The notes beneath the pieces were generated by a model. The model saw only the letters and a list, made by a program, of their open reading frames with translations, was not told the origin of the DNA and did not search any database. The translations under genes and the position numbers were made by a program. From contig NW_024037058.1 of NCBI RefSeq assembly GCF_015706575.1, positions 5,767,806 to 5,831,805 on the forward strand: a stretch of DNA of 64,000 nt, given 5' to 3'. This document shows positions 44,013-54,808 of the stretch, one piece after another; the stretch's first letter is position 1, and every line of letters starts with the position of its first letter. This DNA comes from Patiria miniata (taxonomy: Eukaryota > Echinodermata > Asteroidea > Valvatida > Asterinidae).

Positions 44013-46115
44013 ATGGCATCTAATGTTACAGCTCAATCAGTGTTGGAGAAGATTAGTGTGGATCATCTGGAATGCTCAATCTGCACCAACCGTTTCAGGC
44101 AGCCCAAACTGCTGGACTGTTTGCATAGTTTTTGCCTGCAATGCCTCCAAGAGCTCAGACATAGCCAAGATCCTAGCGCTACAAAGCTGACATGTCCTCT
44201 GTGCAGACGTGAAACCATGTTGAAAGGGTCTGGGGTTGCTGATCTCCCTAATAACTTTGCATTCAGTGCCCTGGTGGAGGAAGTTATAATGCAGGAAAAG
44301 CTACTGGAAGGTCAAGGGTCAGACATCAAATGCCAAGCCTGTGATGAGAAGAATCAGGCTATTTCAAGATGCATGGACTGTGATCATTTCCTCTGTCAAG
44401 AATGTCAAAAGGCACATGGACGTATGACTGTCATGAAATCTCATAAAATCTACACACTGGCTCAACTTCGTTCAGGACAGATCGTCTACAAGAGTAAACT
44501 AAGAGAAGAAGTTCCCAAATGCGGCAAGCATCCAGAGCAGAATCTCAATGTCTACTGCGACGAATGTGAGAAAGTTGTATGCACAACTTGCTCTGTTGTT
44601 GATCATGTGAAACACCCCCTTATCACTGTTCCTGAGGCCTCAGGGAGAAGCAAGAAAAAAGTTGAAGAAATGGTTGCAAATACTGAGATGACTACCAAAA
44701 CAATGACAGCCACAATACAAGAGACACACAAATCCCAGAAGAAACTGGACACCATGTTTACTAAAACTAAACAGAAAATTACCAAAAAGGCTGATCAGGA
44801 GGTTGCCAAGATTCAACAAAAAGTTCTCAAGATCCGACAGGAGGAGTGCAAATTGTTGAAAAAAACAGAGAAGATTTATCAAGAGAGAGTCTCAACAATT
44901 GAAGCTGTTAAAGTCAGAAACAGCGAAGTAGTAACTAACACAATGCACACGCTGGATGAGGTGAAACAACTTGCAATTCAAGCAAGTTGCTATGATATTC
45001 TTGAACTTCAGCAGAAGCTCTTGCATAACCTCAGTGAATTGACAAGCAAACAACCAGAGAAAGTTCCTGACAGCTTGATCTTCATGGACTTTAAAGAAGG
45101 TAAGAAGTCACTTGGGAGACTCATTCTGGAGGACGAGCAAAAGGCTGCTGCAAGACAATCACCAAGATATGAAAAATCAAGTGAGAAGGTGAAGTGGGAA
45201 CCAAAGACTGAAGTTAAGAATGCATGCGAGTCACTTGGGAAACTTACTCTGGAGGAACAGGGGCAGGCTGCATCAGAGCAATCACCAAGACCTGGAAGAT
45301 CGTGTGTGAAGGAGAAATGGGAACTGAAGACTGAAGTCACAAACCTCGGATTGACAAATGCATATCTAACACATGTTGCAGCACTCTCTAACAATCAAAT
45401 AATTGCAGTATCTACATTTACACATGCATGTAAGGTATTTATAGTCACAATGCCTAATAGTCAACATGCATCACTCCTTTTCACACAATGGCCACAATTG
45501 CCACAAATCAATGGCTTCACTGCTGCTGTAAGGGATACTGCAGTAAGCAAAGATGACATGCTCCTTGTTTTAGATGGTGCAGTAGTCAAGGTCTTCAACA
45601 AGCAACATCAGCTCCTCAATCAGTTCACACCAGGTAGAGGGTCAGACAGCCAACCAACATGCCTTGCAGTGAATGACAGCAATTTGATAGCAGTGGGTTA
45701 CAGAGGCAAGAATGAGATATCTCTACACAACCCAGAAGGATCCCTCATCAGGAGACTGCCTGCTCCTATGATTGGAAGTTATCTGACAATGTACAATCAC
45801 CGCCTTTTCTATACAACACGCCTGAACCAAAGGTTTGTATGTGTAAATTACTATGGTACCACTGTATTCACAGTAGGCGTGACCAGCAACATGCAGGGGC
45901 GTTGGTACCCTACTGGTGTGTGCTGTGACAGTGATGGCAGCATCTATGTTGCTGTGTGCGGACATCCAGGTGAAATTCTGCATTACAGTCCTGATGGCAA
46001 GTACATTGGATGTGTGATCAAGGACTGTGATCCTCCATGTGGCATCACATTCACATCGGATGGTGATCTGGTAGTGGCTGCAGTAAAGTCAGTGAAAATC
46101 TATCACCAAGTGTAA
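44013..46115 (+). CDS. TRIM-c: RING/B-box/coiled-coil/NHL-type E3 ubiquitin ligase with duplicated linker
   Basis: 700 residues, the longest of the four. RING, B-box 1 and B-box 2 keep every zinc ligand (RING C21 to C64; B-box 2 C170 to H201). The coiled coil has two of the heptad units. The extra length comes from an in-frame duplication of a 36-residue linker piece (45108-45215 and 45231-45338), both starting SLG and ending KTEV. The NHL-like propeller covers about 460-700, with the most divergent first blade of the set. The start follows a splice acceptor at 43971-43972. The 5' context is GTGAGGATGG. AATAAA at 46188-46193, about 75 bases after the stop, is a likely poly(A) signal. Confidence 0.9.
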   Translation: MASNVTAQSVLEKISVDHLECSICTNRFRQPKLLDCLHSFCLQCLQELRHSQDPSATKLTCPLCRRETMLKGSGVADLPNNFAFSALVEEVIMQEKLLEGQGSDIKCQACDEKNQAISRCMDCDHFLCQECQKAHGRMTVMKSHKIYTLAQLRSGQIVYKSKLREEVPKCGKHPEQNLNVYCDECEKVVCTTCSVVDHVKHPLITVPEASGRSKKKVEEMVANTEMTTKTMTATIQETHKSQKKLDTMFTKTKQKITKKADQEVAKIQQKVLKIRQEECKLLKKTEKIYQERVSTIEAVKVRNSEVVTNTMHTLDEVKQLAIQASCYDILELQQKLLHNLSELTSKQPEKVPDSLIFMDFKEGKKSLGRLILEDEQKAAARQSPRYEKSSEKVKWEPKTEVKNACESLGKLTLEEQGQAASEQSPRPGRSCVKEKWELKTEVTNLGLTNAYLTHVAALSNNQIIAVSTFTHACKVFIVTMPNSQHASLLFTQWPQLPQINGFTAAVRDTAVSKDDMLLVLDGAVVKVFNKQHQLLNQFTPGRGSDSQPTCLAVNDSNLIAVGYRGKNEISLHNPEGSLIRRLPAPMIGSYLTMYNHRLFYTTRLNQRFVCVNYYGTTVFTVGVTSNMQGRWYPTGVCCDSDGSIYVAVCGHPGEILHYSPDGKYIGCVIKDCDPPCGITFTSDGDLVVAAVKSVKIYHQV
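45108..45338 (+). repeat. In-frame tandem duplication inside TRIM-c
   Basis: Two 108-bp units separated by 15 bases (period 123 bp, 41 codons). They share TCACTTGGGA, CAATCACCAAGA and the AAGACTGAAGT end. The other three genes have one unit. Confidence 0.9.
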
Positions 46116-46187
46116 GGACAGATTGACACCCAGGGAAAACACTTTGCAAGCAAATGAACCACATATAGCAGAAACAAAAACTTAAAC

Positions 46188-46193
46188 AATAAA
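46188..46193 (+). terminator. Likely poly(A) signal of TRIM-c
   Basis: AATAAA 73 bases after the stop codon; a second one lies near 46218. Confidence 0.55.
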
Positions 46194-46199
46194 ATCAAA

Positions 46200-49100
46200 G
46201 AAGCTCATGTCTCTCAGCAATAAATCCAAATTAATGAATGCCTATTCCCATACCACAAATAGTCTGTACTTGTGGAAATGTATTTTTTTAAAATTATTTT
46301 CAGTTCATTACACTTGAAACATGCAACAGAATTTGTAAATATAGGTATCAAAACACATACAATATTAATAGTAAATATAAATGTAGGAAATTAATCAGTT
46401 TAAACCCAAGCCAGTGCATGGAAAGGAGGAACTGTCGACCAACACCTCTACAAGGCCATCCTACCACAAAGACTAAAGACTGATACCCACAGGACCACCC
46501 CCACCCTATACAAAAGAAAACAGGAGAGACAGCCGCTGCCTGTTACTACAGGAGACAATTTGAAAACAATTGCGAGTGCACAATAAGCTCTGGCCGTCTC
46601 GCATGCAAGTAAAAAATGCAACGCCCCAGAATGCGACGTCGATGGCACATATGGAACACCATGCTTTACTGTATGCCTAGATTGATAACGATTTGTGGTA
46701 AATACCACGTGACTATAACATTGCTGCACATATTTTGCCCCCATTCACAAACTTTTCATAAACTTCTTTCCAAATGGTTACAAAGAATTTTTGTTAAAAT
46801 TTGATAGTTTTATTTTGTGGGAAACTTATATTTTGTGGGAAACTTAGGGGGGGGGGGGGGCTTATTTTGGTCAATTTTCCAAAATTTCACCAAAAGAATA
46901 TTATTACTCCACTTCACTATTTCATGTCATTTACAATACAGTAACTCCAGTTGTAAATACAGTTGTTTGTGTACAACTTTCTTCGTACTGGAGGCATCTT
47001 TAGTATTTTCCATAAATTCTCTCCAGTTCGACATCATTGAGCTTTGAAAAATTATCATTTACGCGTACCGTGCAACCATCACTTCGTGTGTAGCTCGTTT
47101 GAGCGATGTTCGCACGTGCCTACTACAACTGTGCGACAGTTCCACGATTGGCTTTGTAAAGCGCATGCGTAGTACCTGTGCAGTAGTCTACTACTCATGC
47201 GTATTTACCCTGTGCATGAATCCTCGCGCGCGCTTGGTAAACAGCAAAAATAACATCTGGCACATGATGGTGAATTGACCAGTGAGAGTTCGGCTCTCGA
47301 TCATGAATATGTATGAGGTATAGTATAGTAACAATGGATAGCTGCCTTCATACTAGCAGGTAAAAAAATATTTGTTTGGAGGAAATTCCAAGCTTCACAA
47401 CACTGTATATATATATATTGTACATATAGTTTTTTCTCTCAAATAATGGCATAAGTGTGAAGTGAAAAAAGAGGAAATCAGCTGATCGGAAGAAAAGTTG
47501 CAAGCCAGTGATAACTAAAGATTCCATGCTAATTACTTGGTTAGTGCATTGTTTTTTAGAAGCACTGTTAGCACATTAACCCATTGTTAGCAGGATCACA
47601 AAACTGGGCCCTCATCTTAAAGACAAGAAAAAAAAAAACACCGTGCATTTGTAAATATATATGTAATTTTCTGCTACCACTGTAACTTATGTTTTTTTTC
47701 CGTAGCAGACCTGGATTCATTAAAAAAAAAGTATAAATGAATTTGTTGATTTTACTTTAATTGGGGAAAAAGGAATCAGTGGGAGGTAGAGTATCGTCTA
47801 AAGATACTATTTTTTAGATAAGATGACATTTTACAGCAATTTTAATTGAGATAAGGACATGTTGTTTGTGATTGATATAAGTTTTATGTATTTATATTTA
47901 CTCGACTTGTAATTTACTAAGTGTCTTATAATGAGCTGTCCAACCATATGTAATTGCCTTTTTCAGGATAAATAAGGTATTTTTGAATTGAATTGAATTA
48001 AATTGAATTGAATTGTACAGTACATTCTAATAATCAAAAAGCGACCAATATTAACCATCTGAAATGAAGGATATAAAGAGCCAGCGACCTGTTGCCATCA
48101 TTTATAACTTTGATTTTACAACCGACCCCTGTAACTTTCAAATTCATTCAATTTACAGTAGGTTTTTCTTTCTCAATTTTAATTCATGTTATCAAATGGT
48201 TATAACTCAAACTGCTCCATTTATAATGTGAACATGTAATTTACTGTAAATTAATCAAATCAGACAATTAGCCAGGCCTTGCTAGTTTAAATGCAGTAAA
48301 ATTTTACAGCAAGTTGTCCAATGAGTGGTAAAAAAAGAACATTAAGTTTAAACTCTGTAAATAGCAATATTTGTGATTTGACTAGTGGGAAAGATTTCCA
48401 AATATACGAAGTTCACTCAACACCCTGTGTTCAAACCCTATGAGATTGGACTGAAAAATTCTAAGTGTTTTCTAAGAAAATGCTTGTATTTTTTCACTGC
48501 TCAAATCGACTTTGATGACATGAAATTATTAAGCTATCTGGGGGCTTGTTAGTCAATACTGAGGAAAATTAGTGAACTTCGCATATGGTAATCTTGCCGA
48601 CTAATATAAGATCTTTAAGTATCGATGTACAGGCTTAAAATATGGACTCAGTTTTTGTATTCCTAGAGCTAGCTAGTATCATCATTCTGATTGCTTTTTA
48701 CCACCTGTGTAAAGTATCACATGTATCAGTAATGTTAAACCATAATGTGTCTCATCCAGTTGCAGCGCCAGACTCTAAAGATTTTTTTTTTGGGGGGGGG
48801 GGGGGAAAGGAAATATTTGGGGGGGGGGGGCAGTCAAAACAAAATCTTAAGCCTGTGTACATGTGCGCCCATGCCCATTGTCAATGGTCTGGAAATAAGG
48901 AACAAAAGCAACTTAGAGTAGTCGTTTTTAATGAGAAATGTATCAAACCGCAGAATGGTGTATACAAAGACGTTTGCTGCATACTATCTACGGCTGTATA
49001 TATGCATGTGTAGTGTGTTTCGCCTTAACTACCAATGTTTATAATGCTTTCATTGGTTCAAAATGTGTCCACATTTTATAAATTTTAACAGCGAAGACAA

Positions 49101-49326
49101 TAAACAAAATTTGTTGGGAGAAATCAGCGCTGCCACTGATCTCATCAGACACATTATGGTGGCTGCCAATTTTTTTTTAATATACCAGACTAATAATATG
49201 AATAAGAATTACAAGAACAATAAAATATGTATTCTTTGAGCTTGCTACTATCATCACTGTGATTGCTTTTCATCAAGTTTTTATATCTCATTCCTAAATG
49301 TCTATTAGGTGAATCTACATGTTGGC
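46200..49326. other. 3' flank of TRIM-c, similar in parts to the TRIM-d 3' flank
   Basis: Stretches at about 46580-46860 and 47520-47600 match 62930-63370 and 61455-61580. A GAATT microsatellite at 47983-48014 may be the tail of an old LINE. G runs lie at 46847-46861 and 48790-48830. Open frames (48642-49013 and others) show no domain. No gene supported. Confidence 0.55.
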
Positions 49327-49328
49327 TA

Positions 49329-50282
49329 AGGGGCCGTTCACAATTATCAACATTTTCACGAGCGTACAAACCGTACGCTGGGGGGGAGGGGGTTAATGGC
49401 GGCCGTACATTTTTTTTTTTTTTAAATATTGAGATGTTTTCTCGCCCATTAATGCCCGCCTAACACTTTTTTTTTAAAATGACGATCCGTTTTCTCGCCC
49501 GTCGTCACAGCCGACAGCCGCAACCGATGCCGAATCGAGCACTTGCCGAGCCGGTTGTGCCTCGCGCCAGGCCCCGCATTGCATCCCATGAACGTACATG
49601 TATTGTGTACAGCATGCGCAGCATTGTCCTACACACGTACATGAAAATGTAGTACATGTACATAGTCCGTATCCACTGCGTGTTTTTAACGGCTGGTGTC
49701 ACATGAAAATCCAACTCCTATGAAAATCGGACCCCTTTTTTCCTTTTATTGGTTAATCCCTCGCACGTGACAGGTCACTCTCCCCAAACGATCCTAAGAA
49801 TGGCATAGTATCGTACTCACGTGTGCGCACTACTACCAATGAGTCCACATTTCATGGAGTCGGATATTTATGCTACACCGGTTGAACAACACCGGCACTG
49901 GCAATGGCGGACAATAAATATTCTAGCTGCGCTGTTGACTTGGATCTTGAATCAATTGTTGAAATTCCTCATTCGACAAGGATGTATTGTCCACAAGAAT
50001 CCGACCAACAAATACATGGAGTTTGTAAATGCTTTTGTGTTTGTGAATGATCAACGCAAACAAGCAGATGTCGTAATCGTATGTGAGGGCCAGAGATTGT
50101 GGCAGAATGCAGACCGTGAAAAGCTGTTCGACGAACATTTGACGAAGTCATATGCAAGTGTTTATAGACTTGTGTGAAAAAAATCAACATTTTTTTTCAT
50201 ACACTTTTAGGGGGGAGGGGGGTCTTGAAAAAGTGTACGCTTTGTACACTTGTGAAAATGTTGATAATTGTGAACGGCCCCT
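49329..50282. mobile_element. 954-bp DNA transposon with long terminal inverted repeats
   Basis: Both ends read AGGGGCCGTTCACAATTATC and stay identical for 31 bases, with weaker similarity to about 50. TA flanks both sides (49327-49328, 50283-50284), as for Tc1/mariner-type insertion. Inside is an open frame of 118 codons (49821-50177) with no recognised transposase motif, so it is probably non-autonomous. Confidence 0.85.
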
Positions 50283-50284
50283 TA

Positions 50285-52510
50285 GCTAATTAATGCTGAT
50301 AGACCAAGAAGTCTAAATGGAGCAATGAGCATTTGCTTTAATTACAGAATATCTCTCCAAGAGAACGCAGCTTCCATGACAACAATGGCATTTCAGCAAA
50401 GATCCAAAGTCTGTTATTTTACCAATCAGCATCTCACATACGTTTTAGCTGCATTTTCCACTGGGAATGTGTGACTGCTAGTGTTATTTGCATACATAAT
50501 GAGGGCTGCCTATTTTACAGCAATTATTCAACTCAAAAAGATGTATTTTTATTTCATCATTTATAGACCACTTAATTTGGGAGCAGTTGTTATTGTATCA
50601 CTAGTTAGTTAATTCACTGTTTATTTTACGGAAGACATTTTTAAAAACCGTCTCTGAGAATGTAGAAACGGCAGCTTTGTGAAACATCTGTCTTTTCTGA
50701 GGTGTCATTTGTTTACATTTAGGACCATATTGTTTTCGACAAAAACATAATTTCAGAGGTTTCCCCAACATTTATACTTGTACATAACGGTGGAGGGGAT
50801 TATCAAGTAATCAAATTTGTGAACATATTTTTGCTTGATTTTTGTTATCTCTTGATTGACCGCATTTGAATATTGTCCAAGTGCTGTGAAAATATATTGC
50901 GTACATCACTACAATCTTGGAAAACTAGTCAGGTTTGTTGATGTCTGGTGCCATGTATCGCGATAAGAAAAATAAACATTGAAACAATACCGTTCAGTCA
51001 GCTTTCAAAATTGCTAATTTTTATTAAAACAAAAAAATGTAGCTAAAAGAAATCGATTGTACGATAAAGATCGCCTCATGGGGTTTTATGAAACTTCAAA
51101 TGTCTTGGAAAAGTGACACATGAACGATCGAAACTCAGAATTTTTTGGTACCTTAGCAACCACTTGTGACAAGGGAAAAATCACCACTTGGAATTTTTCC
51201 CCCAGAAATAAATTCATAGCAATAGCATGTTTAGGGCATACTTATTAAAAATATATATTTAAAGTAAATATTTCTTTAAATTACATGCATAGAAACAGTT
51301 AAACTTAACATCTACCAAGAGGACACCCCTAGATGTCAGGAACGACATCGTATGGTTTCTGAGTGCACAGTCAAGTTTCCGCCGCACCAATACATAACTT
51401 ACAAGTATCACACATTCTATGGGAGTGAAACGTATGTGATCTGGAACTTTCTAAAGGTACCAGCAGCATAACTAGGATTAAGAAATTAAGCTTCAAGGGG
51501 GCAGCTGGAGGTTCACCAATTGTTTTAAGGGGGGGGGAGGGGCTCTTCTGGTATTAAATGTATCTATTGTGTGTAATTCAAAAATTTTAAGGGTGAGAAC
51601 GGACACGTTTTTGAATGAAATGAAATACAAAATGGTTTTGTAGTAATGAAGCCTTAACACCAGTCTGACTATTACCCATTGTATCACCCTCTCTGTCTCT
51701 GGCCCAACGTCTGATATATCTACGCATGCAAATTTATGCGACCCTGCATGCCATGACGTCATTTTGTCATTTCATTCTGAAATCTGGACTAAGTTGTTGA
51801 CTGGTAAATTCTGATGCCATGTTTTTGTAATACAACGGGCATAGAGATTGAATCAAACCCAACATTGGCTTTCAAATCTGTTAGCAGGGAACGCTCATTG
51901 AGGGCGAGAAGTTAATGTCCAAGAGGGCATTCTCATTACGCACGTTATTTATGCGATGTTCACTGAAAGTCACAGGATGTTCACTCATCATGTAACATAT
52001 CATTACAGGCCGCTTTAGCACGATTTACATGTACATGTACATGACAACAGGTTACCAAAGACCCAATATAGAATGTGCCTGCTGAATGGTCAGAATCTCG
52101 AGATCAAGAAGCAGTCTTGTTTTGCATAATTAACCACCGAGTCTGCTCGGACATGACAGACCCTTGCTACCTAAGGGGATATTCCATAGACTACCTTAGC
52201 CCCCACCCCCCTACAATTAAGAACAATTCACAATGCAGTGTGAGTGAGCCAACAAGGTTTTGCTTCAAGAGGCCACTTTTCAACTTAACAGTCTATTTCA
52301 AAGTACATGTATACTTCAACAAAACGAACTTACCTGTTCATGGAAGTACATTGGGGAATCTGTTCTTGTTTTTGCAGACAGGTTTCTTGGCTTCCTCACA
52401 GTTGACTGCCACTGACATTTCATATAGCACCTACATTTCCAAGTGAACAAATTGACAGACAACATAGTATTACATGGTTTTTTTTCCTCTCTAGCTCGGA
52501 CTTCAATTAC
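50285..52510. repeat. Segmental duplication, downstream block (copy 3)
   Basis: Paralogous to 4050-5300 and 20578-22013. No TRIM gene is directly upstream. G run at 51529-51541. Confidence 0.75.
52334..52430 (-). pseudogene. Decayed copy of the exon at 5133-5228
   Basis: 97 nt with acceptor (ATGTAG) and donor (ACAG|GTAAGT) still present. One inserted base shifts the frame, and a TGT codon has become TGA near the 3' end. Confidence 0.5.
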
Positions 52511-53027
52511 CAATCAAGTTATCTTTGGCTGACTTAATCGTTTGCATATTCATTCTTCAGCAAGTGCATGGAAAACATAGCCATACACCAGTATGGCAGA
52601 AATATAGAACCGAGTCTGTGACTCGGATTTGAGTTTGACTTGCGCGGCAAATTCTCAGTCTTAATTTCAAGTTACACTGGATGATGACTCAAACTTGGCT
52701 CTCATGGCTCAACTCATGACCCAGACTAGACATCAGGGACATGTCACTGGTGAGTCAAATTTCACTAACTCAACGAAACATTTTCAGCACAACTGTCTGG
52801 TAATAAATTTAGCTTTTGCTGATCGAGTGTCAAATTTAGTTTGTTGACAGTAACAATTGGTTGAACAAGTATTCTGACACATTATGCTTTGTAGATACGA
52901 AAATGGGAAGATCTGATAACATCACTTGAAGTTCTATAGACTACAGAAATTCATGCAATTTTGTTGACGCTTTTAAAGTTGTGAGTTCTTGAAATATCAC
53001 TGAGCCAAACCTTTACACCAAAGTCAC

Positions 53028-53096
53028 CTTGAATTCCTCCACAGTGTCTTGCTTGTCCATCTGTTTTTGCAGTGTGGTAATGGTGTTCAGTAGTGA
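53028..53096 (-). CDS. Exon-like island, coiled-coil-like peptide
   Basis: On the - strand a 69-nt open segment lies between an acceptor (GGGTCAG) and a donor (AAG|GTGACT). It codes for 23 residues including TTLQKQMDKQDTVEEFK, which looks like a helical coiled-coil stretch. The gene is not recognised. It follows the island at 53137-53255 and may belong to the same transcript. Confidence 0.4.
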
Positions 53097-53136
53097 CTGA
53101 CCCAATAAGCACCAACCTTAGCTGGTCTGGTGAGCG

Positions 53137-53255
53137 TCATCTGTCACATCTCGGCGTCGCTGACCACGCGGTCTTGGTCCTTCTAGAGGGGATGTTGGTG
53201 TCAGAACCCCAGGAGCTAGAATTATCATCATCGCTTTCAGGGACATGGGCCTGAC
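53137..53255 (-). CDS. Exon-like island with an acidic/serine-rich peptide
   Basis: On the - strand a polypyrimidine tract and CAG precede the segment. The frame codes for HVPESDDDNSSSWGSD and ends with TGA at 53137. In the duplicate at 54742-54808 five bases differ, and four of those are silent third positions in this frame, a sign of past coding constraint. Splicing out before the stop is also possible. Product unknown. Confidence 0.45.
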
Positions 53256-53493
53256 CTGGGGGGAAGGATAAAACATCACATTTTACTAATATAATACTGT
53301 AATAATGGTCATGCATGTTTATTTTTGTAAGCATTTTTTGCAGAGCTTTTAATGCAGTGTTCACATGTTTAAACATTTAGCCAACATTATACAAAGGCTG
53401 CTGCTGACAATGCCAAGGACTCATTTTATTATCTCCTGGATTGGAATCTCCTTGTCTTTCCTCGGCAGAGTTGTAATGAGTAACTGTTTTTTG

Positions 53494-53720
53494 CGACTCG
53501 AGTCGAGTTCAGTCATTTGAAGAAGTGACTCGAGTCGAGTCAAGCCATTTTAAAGAAGTGACTCGAGTCGAGTCCAGTCATAGGTCCAGAGGGTTGAGGC
53601 GAGTCATTTTAAAAAAGGGACTCGAGTCTAGTTGAGTCAAGTTATTAGATCAAGAAGGTCGAGTTGAGTCGAATTGAGTCGAGTTGAGTTAAATATTTAG
53701 CTCAAGTCAATTTGAGTCAT
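53494..53720. repeat. GACTCGAGTCGAGT-type array
   Basis: About five degenerate units of GTGACTCGAGTCGAGTCA plus ATTTTAAAGAA. Further arrays lie at 55047-55215 and 55431-55492. The core is self-complementary. Confidence 0.8.
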
Positions 53721-54741
53721 GAATATTTGAACACTATGTAACAAATAAATACAAGAGAGAAAGTAATTTGTATCATAACAGTTTCAAGAAGTGAAACTTT
53801 GATCCCATATGGTTCGGCTTCGGGTCTAAATTTCTTTTCGCTGATTGCTGACATCACAACCAAATTGCGTTTTACAAAACTGTTTTTCATTAGATAAGAA
53901 TGAAAAGTTTGCATGCTGAGGATAACAGCCCGGTAAGTTTGTGGTGGCACCGTGTGGAATTAATCTCTTTTGTGAGTATGTGATGGTTCTGAGGAGAACG
54001 GGTATTAACTCAACGCTTCGGCCAGCATGCTCTGTCCGATGTCAGGAGACTTTTACAGAGTTAACCCCAGATTTCCCTTCCAAAAAACCTGCAATCTGAT
54101 ATGTCTTATGGCTGTTTGTTCTGAATGTGACACAACAAAGTATCATCACAATCGCAACAAATTATAAAAACAATGGCTGTTTTGGTAAGAAAACTTCTTC
54201 ATGTTCTTGCAAGCAAAAGCCGACTTTTATCAATGTGTCTTGAAAACCAAAAATCTATGCCGTTAACGCAACATCTGTAATGGTTGTTTACAGCAGTGAA
54301 TTCAACGACATGACAACCATGCTGAAATGGATCTTCTTGTAATTTTATAGTTGGCTTTGCATTTTATGTTTTCCTGAAATTGTAAACAGATATTGTGAAA
54401 CAGAAAGTGGGTCTATATAGTCACTGACTGGGCAAATTCTACTAAGGTTTTAATCTGAGGCTTGATTTTCATTGTGGATTTTTTTGGAGACATTTTAATC
54501 TCTTTGGAATTGAACAGTTTAATTAAATCAAATATTGAATCAAGAATTATTTAATCATTCCGCAGTCCAACCTACTCATTTCTTTTGCCCTTCTGTCAAT
54601 TGGGTGCTTGTCTTTTGTTGTAAAGGGAAACCACGTTTGAATGAATTTTCAACACGGCACATAAAATTTGTGCTAATTTTTTACGTGAAATTTCTATTTT
54701 AGGGCAGCTGCAACCTTTTTTAAAAGGCTTTTATTCTGATG

Positions 54742-54808
54742 GGGATGTTGGTGTCGGAACCCCAGGAGCTGGAATTATCATCATCGCCTTCGGGGACATG
54801 GGCTTGAC
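54742..54808 (-). pseudogene. Duplicate of the acidic/serine-rich exon
   Basis: Matches 53188-53255, with the acceptor intact, but the similarity stops at the unit boundary, so the end of the exon is missing. Confidence 0.4.

Noticed and set aside
49821..50177. A transposase gene in the 954-bp element
   Set aside because: 118 codons only, and no DDE/D-type motif that I can see.
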